A DNA stretch of 64,000 nt from Variovorax paradoxus NBRC 15149 (lineage in GTDB: Bacteria; Pseudomonadota; Gammaproteobacteria; Burkholderiales; Burkholderiaceae_C), in contig NZ_BCUT01000001.1 of the NCBI RefSeq assembly GCF_001591365.1, positions 62,001-126,000 on the forward strand. Reading direction: 5' to 3'. Both the position numbers and the translations under genes were made by a program. Under the pieces are notes generated by a model. The model had not been told where the DNA came from, ran no database searches, and saw only the letters and a program-made list of their open reading frames with translations. Positions 20,725-27,856 of this stretch are shown in pieces. Each line of letters starts with the position of its first letter. The first letter of the stretch is position 1.

Positions 20725-21788
20725 CGCGCGGCCCTCGCCCGAAGCTTGCCGACGATGCCGGTCGGAAAGTAATAGACCGAGAGCACGAACAGCACGCCCA
20801 GCCACAGCAGCCAGCGGTCGGGCGACAGCAGCGCCGCGAGCCATGGCAGCCCGCTCGCGGCCTCGCTGCCCACGCGCAGCAGGTCCTGCAGATAGCTCTG
20901 CGCCACCACGAACAGCACCGCGCCAATGGCCGCGCCGTAGATCGTGCCCATGCCGCCGATCACCACGATCAGCAGCACGTCGATCATGATCTCGAAGCTC
21001 AGCGAGGTGTCGGGCCCGTTGTAGCGCAGCCAGATCGCGAGCATGGCGCCGGCCAGCGTGGCAAAGAGCGCCGACAGCACGGCCGCCGTGGTGCGGTACA
21101 CCACCACGCGGTAGCCGATGGCCTCGGCGCGGAATTCGTTCTCGCGGATGGCCTGCAGCACGCGGCCGAAGGGCGAATTCACGATGCGCAGCAGCGCGAG
21201 CACCAGCACCACCGCAGCCACGAAGAGCAGGTAGTAGCACAGCAGCCGGCCGTCGAGCGAGACGCCGAGGAAGGGCTCCTCGGAGAACTCGAAGCTCGGC
21301 GAGATCAGTTCGGGCAGCTTGAAGGTCAGGCCGTCCTCGCCGCCGGTGAAGTCCGACAGCTGCGAGGCCAGCGTCTGGAAGGCCGAGGCCACGGCCAGCG
21401 TGATCATCGCGAAGAAGATCGCGCGCACCCTGAGCGAGAACAGCCCGATCGCGAACGAGAGCACCAGCGAGACCGCGAGCGATGCCGCGAGCCCGAGCAG
21501 CACCGCGCCCCAATTGGGCCCGAGCCGCGACGCCGAGATGGCAATGCCATAGGCGCCGATGCCGAAGAACATGGTGTGCGCGAAGCTCACGATGCCGGTG
21601 TAGCCCAGGAGCAGGTCGAAGCTCGCGACCAGCACCACGAACACCAGGACCTTGGCCGCCACGCTGAGCGCCTTCACGCCCGGGAAGATGAACGGCGCGA
21701 AGGCCAGCGCGATGAACAGCGCCACCAGCAGCAGCGCCAGCAGGCGGCTGCGGGGCATGTCGTTGGAGAGAAGTCGTTTCAGGAACAT
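20721..21788 (-). CDS. ABC transporter permease, LivM type (HAAT family)
   Basis: Inner-membrane permease subunit of a branched-chain amino acid-type ABC importer. It is 355 aa with about nine to ten hydrophobic helices. The LivM signature is visible as GYTGIVSFAHTMFFGIGAY near residue 60, and the cytoplasmic coupling segment as RENEFRAEAIGYRV. It is coupled by ATGA to the downstream hydrolase and lies 16 bp after the LivH-type gene. Confidence 0.93.
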   Translation of the reverse strand: MFLKRLLSNDMPRSRLLALLLVALFIALAFAPFIFPGVKALSVAAKVLVFVVLVASFDLLLGYTGIVSFAHTMFFGIGAYGIAISASRLGPNWGAVLLGLAASLAVSLVLSFAIGLFSLRVRAIFFAMITLAVASAFQTLASQLSDFTGGEDGLTFKLPELISPSFEFSEEPFLGVSLDGRLLCYYLLFVAAVVLVLALLRIVNSPFGRVLQAIRENEFRAEAIGYRVVVYRTTAAVLSALFATLAGAMLAIWLRYNGPDTSLSFEIMIDVLLIVVIGGMGTIYGAAIGAVLFVVAQSYLQDLLRVGSEAASGLPWLAALLSPDRWLLWLGVLFVLSVYYFPTGIVGKLRARAAR

Positions 21789-21804
21789 GACGGGCTCTTC
21801 TTCC

Positions 21805-22788
21805 TCAGCGATTCGCCACCGGGTATACGCCCTGCGGGCGCCACAGCAGCACCGCCACCATCAGCAGGATGCTCGCGAACTGCGTGAGCGTGGGCAGCAG
21901 GAAGCCGATGTAGTTGGTCATGAGCCCCACCAGCAGCGCACCGATGAGCGCGCCGCCCGTCGAGCCGAGCCCGCCGATGATGATCACGATGAAGATCAGC
22001 ACGTTGACCTGCGCGCCCATCTGCGGCACCAGGTTCTGCTGGAACAGCCCCCACATCACGCCACCCAGGCCCGCCAACGCACTGCCCACCACGAACACGC
22101 CGACGAACAGCCGGCCGATGCGGTAGCCCAGCGACTCGACCATCTCGCGGTCCTGCACGCCGGCGCGGATCAGGAGGCCGATCTTGGTGCGCGCAAGCGT
22201 CCATGCGAGCAGGCCGAACACCACCACGCCCACCGCCACCGCGAGCAGCCGGTACTTGCTGATGGCCGCGTCCGCCACGAACAGCGAGCCGCGCAGCGCC
22301 TCGGGCAGCGGCAGCGGAATCTGCGCCGGGCCCCAGATCACCTTGATGAGCTCCTCGCCGATGATCATGCCGCCCATGGTGATGAGGATCTGCTTCAGGT
22401 GCTGGCCGTACACCGGCCGCACGATGAAGCGCTCGAACGCGAGGCCGACCGCGCCGGCCACCGCCATGGCGACCAGCATCGCGGGGAACACGGCAACGAG
22501 GTTGCGCCACAGCTCGCCCGAACCGGTCCAGTCGCCCATCAGGCCGAGCACGCTGCTGGCCACGAAGGCGCCGAGCGCAATGAACACGCCGTGGCCGAAG
22601 TTGAGCACGTCCATCAGCCCGAACACCAGCGTGAGGCCCGAGGCGATGATGAAGATGATCATGCCCATCGCCAGCCCCGCGACCGTGAGCGTGAGCCAGG
22701 TCGAGAACGAGCCCGTGAGCGGCAGCGCGGCCAGTGCGAGGATGGGGGCGAGAAGCAGCGGCTTCCAGTCGAAGTCGAGTGCTTTCAT
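21805..22788 (-). CDS. ABC transporter permease, LivH type (HAAT family)
   Basis: Second permease subunit, 327 aa. The family signature FGLMDVLNFGHGVFIALGAF lies near residues 56-75. The coupling helix appears as GVQDREMVESLGYRI. An N-terminal extension of about 20 residues precedes the first helix. It pairs with the LivM-type permease. The 154 bp between it and the upstream LivF-type gene carry a pair of inverted repeat elements, which may affect relative expression. Confidence 0.93.
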   Translation of the reverse strand: MKALDFDWKPLLLAPILALAALPLTGSFSTWLTLTVAGLAMGMIIFIIASGLTLVFGLMDVLNFGHGVFIALGAFVASSVLGLMGDWTGSGELWRNLVAVFPAMLVAMAVAGAVGLAFERFIVRPVYGQHLKQILITMGGMIIGEELIKVIWGPAQIPLPLPEALRGSLFVADAAISKYRLLAVAVGVVVFGLLAWTLARTKIGLLIRAGVQDREMVESLGYRIGRLFVGVFVVGSALAGLGGVMWGLFQQNLVPQMGAQVNVLIFIVIIIGGLGSTGGALIGALLVGLMTNYIGFLLPTLTQFASILLMVAVLLWRPQGVYPVANR

Positions 22789-22806
22789 TTCTGCGCTTTC
22801 CTTTCT

Positions 22807-22925
22807 TGCTCCCTCTCCCTCCGGGAGAGGGTTGGGGTGAGGGCCGGCAGCGCCGATGTGAGGGCATGGCCTTTGCGCAGGCCGCCTGCCCTCACCCTAG
22901 CCCTCTCCCGCAAGCGGGAGAGGGG
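22807..22925. repeat. Paired inverted REP-like elements between the livF- and livH-type genes
   Basis: Two copies of a palindromic element lie in opposite orientation. Copy 1 (about 22807-22844) has the hairpin CCCTCTCCCTCCGGGAGAGGG followed by TTGGGGTGAGGGC. Copy 2 (about 22887-22925) is its reverse complement with loop CAAG. Together they can fold into one large cruciform. Related copies occur at 23678-23790 and 47316-47360. Confidence 0.8.
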
Positions 22926-22942
22926 ACAAGACATCGAATACG

Positions 22943-23671
22943 TCATAGCGCGAGACCCAATAAAGATTGCTGCAATTGCGCGTCCGCGGAAAACGCCGCC
23001 ATCGAGCCGCTGTGCACCACGCGGCCGTTGTCCATCACCGCGACGTTGTCGCCCAGGCGCTGGGCGAAGTTGATGTTCTGCTCCACCAGCAGGATCGTCA
23101 CGCCGCTGGCCTTGAGCTCGGCGAAGGCGTCGATCATGTTGTTGATCATCACGGGCGCCAGGCCCTTGCTGGGCTCGTCGATCAGCAGCAGCTCGCGCGG
23201 CTCGACGATCGCGCGCGACACCGCAAGCATCTGCTTCTGTCCGCCCGAGAGCTTGCCGGCCGGATGGTTCCAGAACTTCTCCACCGCCGGGAACAGCTTG
23301 AAGATCCACTTGAGGCGCGTGTCGCCGATCTGCGCCGCGTTCTTGGCCCCGCGCGCGGCCAGCAGCATGTTCTCCTTCACCGTGAGGTCGGAGAAGATGC
23401 CCATGTTCTCGGGCACGTAGGCAATGCCGAGTTCGGCGATCTGCGGCGTGTGCATCGCAGCGATGTCCTTGTCGCCAAAGCGCACCCGGCCCTCTGACGC
23501 ATGCCACAGGCCCATGATGGTCCGAAGCGTGGTCGTCTTGCCCGCGCCGTTGCGCCCCAGCAGCATGGTGAGCTGGCCGCGCGGCACCGCCAGGTCGACG
23601 CCATGGAGGATGTGGTACGCCCCGATGTGCGTGTGCACGCCGTCGAGGGTCAGGAGATTCTGAGTGCTCAT
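22943..23671 (-). CDS. ABC transporter ATP-binding protein, LivF type
   Basis: ATPase subunit of the HAAT importer, 242 aa. Walker A is LGRNGAGKTTTLR near residues 38-50, the signature is LSGGQKQMLAVSRAI, and Walker B is LLLIDEPSKGLAP. The LivF-type pattern is the LTLDGVHTHIGAYHILHGVDL start. It lies between two spacers that each carry paired REP-like repeats, within the leftward transporter operon. Confidence 0.94.
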   Translation of the reverse strand: MSTQNLLTLDGVHTHIGAYHILHGVDLAVPRGQLTMLLGRNGAGKTTTLRTIMGLWHASEGRVRFGDKDIAAMHTPQIAELGIAYVPENMGIFSDLTVKENMLLAARGAKNAAQIGDTRLKWIFKLFPAVEKFWNHPAGKLSGGQKQMLAVSRAIVEPRELLLIDEPSKGLAPVMINNMIDAFAELKASGVTILLVEQNINFAQRLGDNVAVMDNGRVVHSGSMAAFSADAQLQQSLLGLAL

Positions 23672-23677
23672 CGGTCT

Positions 23678-23790
23678 TGCTCCTTCCCCTTCCGGGGGAA
23701 GGTTGGGATGGGGGCGAGCGGTGCTTGGAAGGCGGCAGCGGTGTCAGGGCCGCGAGCCCCCACCCCTGCCCTCCCCCGGGAGGGGAGGGA
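23678..23790. repeat. Paired inverted REP-like elements between the livG- and livF-type genes
   Basis: Copy A (about 23678-23715) has the hairpin CCTTCCCCTTCCGGGGGAAGG followed by TTGGGATGGGGGC. Copy B (about 23756-23790) is in the opposite orientation (GCCCCCACCCCTGCCCTCCC then GGGAGGGGA). The layout and sequence match the pair at 22807-22925, so one repeat family occupies both spacers of this operon. Confidence 0.8.
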
Positions 23791-23810
23791 GAAATTCATC
23801 AGGGCTGTCT

Positions 23811-24578
23811 TCATGCCGCGGCCTCCTTCGCAATGCCCAGGTAGGCCTCCTGCACCACCGGCGAGGCAATCACCTCGGCCGGTTCGCCGTCCGCCACCAG
23901 CGTGCCGTTGTGCAGCACGATGATGCGGTCCGCGAGTTCGCGCACCACGTCCATCTTGTGTTCGACCAGGAGAATGGTCTTGGTCTTGTCCTGCTTGAGC
24001 CTGCGGATCAGGTCCAGGATGACCGGCGCCTCGGCCGCGTTCATGCCGGCCGTGGGCTCGTCGAACATGAAGACCTTGGGTTCGAGCGCCATCAGGAGCG
24101 CCACCTCGAGCTTGCGCTGGTCGCCGTGCGGCAGGCTCGCCACCGTCGCGTGCTCGCGCGACTTCAGCGCCACGTCCGCGAGGATCTGGTCGGCGCGCTC
24201 GGTCAGTGCCTTGTGGTCGCTCCAGATGCTCCAGAGGTTGAGGCCGCGCCGGTGCGCGCCCTCCCGCGTGGCCTGCACCGCGAGGCGCACGTTCTCCAGC
24301 ACCGTGAGGTTCGGGAACAGGTTGGTGAGCTGGAAGGCCCGCCCCAGCCCCGCGTGCGTGCGCGCCGATGGCGACAGGCCCGACAGCAGCTGGCCGTCGA
24401 GCGACACCGTGCCCGCGCTCGCCTTGAGCTGGCCCGAGATCAGGTTGAAGTAGGTGGTCTTGCCCGCGCCGTTGGGGCCGACGATGGCCGTCAGCGTGCC
24501 GGGCGCGAAGGCGCAGCTCACGCCGTTGACGGCCACGTGCCCGCCGAAGCGGATGGTCAGGTCTTTGGTCTCAAGCAT
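23811..24578 (-). CDS. ABC transporter ATP-binding protein, LivG type
   Basis: Second ATPase subunit, 255 aa. Walker A is VGPNGAGKTTYFN near residues 33-45. The signature loop is the LivG-like variant LPHGDQRKLEVALLMA, not LSGGQ. Walker B is VFMFDEPTAGMN, followed by the H-loop LVEHKMDVV. The typical long insert after Walker A is present (AFQLTNLFPNLTVLENVRLA). It follows the PHB depolymerase gene by 40 bp in the same direction. Confidence 0.94.
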   Translation of the reverse strand: MLETKDLTIRFGGHVAVNGVSCAFAPGTLTAIVGPNGAGKTTYFNLISGQLKASAGTVSLDGQLLSGLSPSARTHAGLGRAFQLTNLFPNLTVLENVRLAVQATREGAHRRGLNLWSIWSDHKALTERADQILADVALKSREHATVASLPHGDQRKLEVALLMALEPKVFMFDEPTAGMNAAEAPVILDLIRRLKQDKTKTILLVEHKMDVVRELADRIIVLHNGTLVADGEPAEVIASPVVQEAYLGIAKEAAA

Positions 24579-24618
24579 CGTGGGTCATGGCAAATAAGAA
24601 AGGTAGTGCGGATCGGCC

Positions 24619-26070
24619 TCAGCAGGTGCCGATCACGTAGTAGTCGGGGCCGGTCTGCTTGAGCGTGGTGGTCACGTAGACGTTCCACAGGCCCATCGAC
24701 TGCCCCGAGCCATAGGCATAGGTGAGGCCCCACAGCGCATAGGCGCGGCCCGCCACGGTGTGCGCGTAGTTGCTGGCGGTGTAGCAGGTTCCGCCGCCAC
24801 CGCTGCCAGCGAGCGTGGTGCCCGTGGCCGCGGCCGACATCGCGCCTTGCGCATTGCCGGCGTCCAGCGCCGCCACGGTCCAGCTGTAGGTGGTGGACGG
24901 GGCCAGGCCGGTGTCGGTGTAGTTGGTGCCGGCCACCGGCGCCGCGTTGACCTTGCTGCCGCCGCGGTAGACGTTGTAGCCGCTCGCACCCGAAACGCCA
25001 GCCCAGCCGATCACCATGCTGCTGCTGGTCGCGCCCGAGGTGCCTACGCCGGTGGGCGCGGGCAGCGACGAGCCGCCGCCGGAGCCGGTCACGCGGTCGA
25101 CCATGGCCTTGAGCGCCGCCATCTGCGGGCCCGACTTCTTTGCGTAGTTCGCGTTGTCGTAGCCCCACCAGTCCCAGCAGCTGTTGGTGGCGGCGGTGCT
25201 GGTCTGCGGATAGATCAGCACGATGTTGTTGGTGTCGGCCCAGCGGTTGTAGCCGGTCTTCTTCACGTACTGGTCGCCCACGTCGGTGTAGTTCTGCTTG
25301 CAGCCATGCAGCACCAGGTGCACGCGGCATGACGCGGTGGTGCAGGCCTGCGGCACGTAGATCCAGCCGGTGGCCGCCACGCCGTGGCCGGTGATGAATT
25401 CCGACTGGTTGAACTCGGTGAAGCTGCCGCCCAGCGTGCCGTTGTTGCGCGGGTTCAGCGGACCGTAGAGCTGCGTGAGGATCTCGCCCGCCAGGTCGAA
25501 GCCGCAGTTGTTGATGTAGGGCGCGGCGGTGGTGCTGCAGGCGCCGCCATAGTCGTCGGTGACCATCGCGTGGCCGGCGCCGATGTTGTTCCGGTAGACC
25601 GTGTTGGCCGCGGGCACGAAGCTCTGGTAGTAGGTCTTGAGGTCGTCCATCACCGCGGGCTTGACGGTGTTGTCCGAAGTGCCCGAGAACAGGTACACCT
25701 TCGAGCCCGCCATGTTCGACACCGGGTCGATCGCGCCACTGGCGGCCCAGCTGTTGGTGGTGCTGACCAGTGTCGACACCGGAATGCTGCTGCCGTGCGC
25801 CATGCAACGGCCGGTGGCGTTGAGCACCGAGCCTTCGGCGCAGTAGTACGGTCCGCCGGCCACCACGCCGGCACCGCGCTTGAAGGTGGCCGAATAGGCC
25901 ACGTGCAGCTGCACGGCCATGAAGCCGCCCGCCGAGAGGCCGGACACGCTCACCTCCGCCGGGTTGGCGCCCAGCGACGGCAGTGGCACCGCCGCCGTCG
26001 CAGCCTGCCCTGCCGCCATCGTGATCGCCGCAGCCGCGGCCCATCCCTTCCAGTTTTTCCATCGCATCAT
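24619..26070 (-). CDS. Extracellular poly(3-hydroxybutyrate) depolymerase (type 2 catalytic domain, Fn3 linker)
   Basis: Secreted esterase that cleaves polyhydroxybutyrate. The precursor is 483 aa from an ATG at 26070 with an AAGGAGA site 7 bases upstream. A signal peptide ends near Ala27. The lipase box GLSAGG has Ser46. The oxyanion segment LVLHGCKQ lies far downstream of the Ser, the order of type 2 depolymerases. A fibronectin type III-like linker (about 345-430) and a C-terminal Cys-bounded domain (CYTASNY to YVIGTC) follow, the latter probably binding the polymer. It is inserted between the binding-protein gene and the ATPase genes of an ABC importer, which is unusual. Confidence 0.92.
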   Translation of the reverse strand: MMRWKNWKGWAAAAAITMAAGQAATAAVPLPSLGANPAEVSVSGLSAGGFMAVQLHVAYSATFKRGAGVVAGGPYYCAEGSVLNATGRCMAHGSSIPVSTLVSTTNSWAASGAIDPVSNMAGSKVYLFSGTSDNTVKPAVMDDLKTYYQSFVPAANTVYRNNIGAGHAMVTDDYGGACSTTAAPYINNCGFDLAGEILTQLYGPLNPRNNGTLGGSFTEFNQSEFITGHGVAATGWIYVPQACTTASCRVHLVLHGCKQNYTDVGDQYVKKTGYNRWADTNNIVLIYPQTSTAATNSCWDWWGYDNANYAKKSGPQMAALKAMVDRVTGSGGGSSLPAPTGVGTSGATSSSMVIGWAGVSGASGYNVYRGGSKVNAAPVAGTNYTDTGLAPSTTYSWTVAALDAGNAQGAMSAAATGTTLAGSGGGGTCYTASNYAHTVAGRAYALWGLTYAYGSGQSMGLWNVYVTTTLKQTGPDYYVIGTC

Positions 26071-26202
26071 CGCTGTCTCCTTCTGTTGTAGGTCTATCGA
26101 ACGCTTGCTGGATTGCTGACGAATCGGCCACTGGGCGCGCAGGCTGGCGCTTCGCCCGGCGGCCATGCCGGGGCGAATTCGCACGAATTGAAAGGGCGAG
26201 CC

Positions 26203-27390
26203 CTACCTCTTGTTCTTGATGGGAATGTCCATCTCTTCAGGCTTGATCTCGCGCACGAGCTCCGGCACGCCCCAGGCGAAGGCCGGGTCGGCCTTGATCT
26301 TGAAGTGGTACATCGACTGCATCGCCTGGTGGTCTTCCTTGCGGAAGGTCATCTTGCCCTTGGGCGTGTCGAAGCTCATGCCTTCCATGGCGCCGATGAG
26401 CTTGTTGGTGCCGGTGTCGCCGCCCGTCTTCTTGAGCGCTGTGACCACCGCCATTGCGGCCGAGAAGCCGCCGGCCGTGAAGAAGTCCGGCGGTGCCTTG
26501 AACTGCTTGTAGTGCGCGGCCACCAGCGCCTCGTTGACGGGGTTCTTCGGGATGCCGAAGTAGTAGTAGGCCGCGCCTTCCATGCCGGGCAGGTTCTTGT
26601 AGGCCGCCATGGCCGGCAGGATGTTGCCGCCGGTGGCAATCTCGATGTCGTAGCGCTTCAGGTCGAGGTCGACGATCTTGAACGGGTTGCCCGCGCCGGC
26701 CCAGACGATCCAGATGATCTTGCGGCCCGGCTGGTCCTTGAGCTTGTCGATCAGGCGCTGCGCACCGGCCGTGAAGTCGGTGGTGGCGGGCGGCAGATAC
26801 TCCTCGTGCACCAGCTTCGCCTTCTTGAGCGCGGCACCGAAGGCCTTCACGCCATCGCGGCCGAAGGCGTTGTCCTGCGCCAGCGTGGCCACGGTCACGC
26901 CGGGCTTGTCGATGGCCACCGCGTTGCTGATCGCGTCCTGGCTCGAATTGCGTCCGGTGCGGAAGATGTACTTGTTCCACTTGTCGCCGGTGATCGAGTC
27001 GGCCACCGCGGGCTCCACGACCAGGATCTTCTTGTATTCCTCGGCCACCGGCAGCATGGCCAGCGCCACGCCCGAAGCCGTGGGGCCCACGGCCAGCGCG
27101 GCCTTGTCGTCGGAGTACGCGGCAGCGAGCAGCGACTTGCCCAGGTCGGGCTTGCCCTGGTCGTCCTTCTCGATGACCACGAGCTTCTTGCCGTTGACCA
27201 TCATCGTGCCGCCGGTGGCGTAGTCCAGGCCCATCATCAGGCCGGTCTGGGTCTGCTTGCCGTAGGCCTCGAGCGGACCGGTCTTGCTGTAGATGTGGGC
27301 GATGCGGATTTCGTTGGACTGGGCCCAGGCGGGGGCTGCGGCGGCGCCGGCGGCGAGTGCAGCCAGGGCGACGAGGTGGCGACGGTTCAT
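26203..27390 (-). CDS. Periplasmic substrate-binding protein of HAAT-type ABC transporter (LivK-like)
   Basis: Type I periplasmic binding protein, 395 aa. The signal peptide ends in AAPAWA|QS near residue 23, and the mature protein begins NEIRIAHIYSKTGPLEAYGKQ. Family annotation would say branched-chain amino acids. The neighbouring PHB depolymerase, however, suggests a hydroxy acid such as 3-hydroxybutyrate (inference). The ATG at 27390 is chosen because GGAGACACAGA precedes it. A longer reading would run into the sigma-54 promoter. It is the first gene of the cluster. Confidence 0.92.
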   Translation of the reverse strand: MNRRHLVALAALAAGAAAAPAWAQSNEIRIAHIYSKTGPLEAYGKQTQTGLMMGLDYATGGTMMVNGKKLVVIEKDDQGKPDLGKSLLAAAYSDDKAALAVGPTASGVALAMLPVAEEYKKILVVEPAVADSITGDKWNKYIFRTGRNSSQDAISNAVAIDKPGVTVATLAQDNAFGRDGVKAFGAALKKAKLVHEEYLPPATTDFTAGAQRLIDKLKDQPGRKIIWIVWAGAGNPFKIVDLDLKRYDIEIATGGNILPAMAAYKNLPGMEGAAYYYFGIPKNPVNEALVAAHYKQFKAPPDFFTAGGFSAAMAVVTALKKTGGDTGTNKLIGAMEGMSFDTPKGKMTFRKEDHQAMQSMYHFKIKADPAFAWGVPELVREIKPEEMDIPIKNKR

Positions 27391-27420
27391 TCTGTGTCTC
27401 CTGAAATAGGTGACTGAATA

Positions 27421-27437
27421 TTGCACACTTCGTGCCA
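27421..27437 (-). promoter_or_regulatory. Sigma-54 (-24/-12) promoter before the binding-protein gene
   Basis: The minus strand reads TGGCACGAAGTGTGCAA. The invariant GG (-24) and GC (-12) are exactly 10 bases apart, and 6 of 6 positions of TGGCAC match the consensus. Transcription would start about 20 bases before the ATG at 27390. A sigma-54 activator gene lies upstream on the same strand. Confidence 0.75.
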
Positions 27438-27502
27438 TCTGCTAACCCCTTGATACCAAACGCTTCTTCATTGGGAAGATGCGCCTTTCGACTGAATTCA
27501 GA

Positions 27503-27515
27503 ACACTTGGAGTGT
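27503..27515. promoter_or_regulatory. Palindrome, candidate activator binding site
   Basis: ACACT-TGG-AGTGT is a perfect 5-bp inverted repeat centred about 98 bp upstream of the predicted start of the sigma-54 promoter. That is the usual distance for enhancer sites of bacterial enhancer-binding proteins. It lies between the HNH gene and the transporter operon. Confidence 0.5.
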
Positions 27516-27534
27516 ATGAATTTCAATCAACTGT

Positions 27535-27810
27535 CTATTTATCGGTCAGGGTTTTCTCGGAGGCCTGGCGCGCCGCGATCCAGCTCTGGAACTGGCGTTC
27601 GGCCTGCATGCGGAACTCGTTGCGCGCATGGTTGCAGGCGGCATGCGCGAGCCGGCGGTGCTTCTGCGATCGCACGCCGCCGAGCGTCGAATCGACCAGG
27701 TGCTCGATGGTCGCGGACTCGGGCCGGCCGTGCGGTTCCTCGAAGTCCATGGCCAAGCCGCACCAATGGCAGTTGGGGCCGAAGGTGGAACGCAGGGCGC
27801 GCACGCTCAC
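27535..27810 (-). CDS. Small HNH-type nuclease domain protein
   Basis: A 91-aa protein with a CHWCG pair (Cys14, Cys17), a central ATIEHLV segment supplying the first His, and LAHAACNHARNEF supplying the Asn/His end of an HNH motif. The region is short, with no fused domain. It may be a stand-alone HNH protein of unknown role. It starts 46 bp after the stop of the sigma-54 activator gene on the same strand, and the palindrome 27503-27515 follows it. Confidence 0.7.
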   Translation of the reverse strand: MSVRALRSTFGPNCHWCGLAMDFEEPHGRPESATIEHLVDSTLGGVRSQKHRRLAHAACNHARNEFRMQAERQFQSWIAARQASEKTLTDK

Positions 27811-27856
27811 GGGTTCGCTCGCTCCGGGCCGATGCGGCGCGCGAGGCTCGGCGGCT

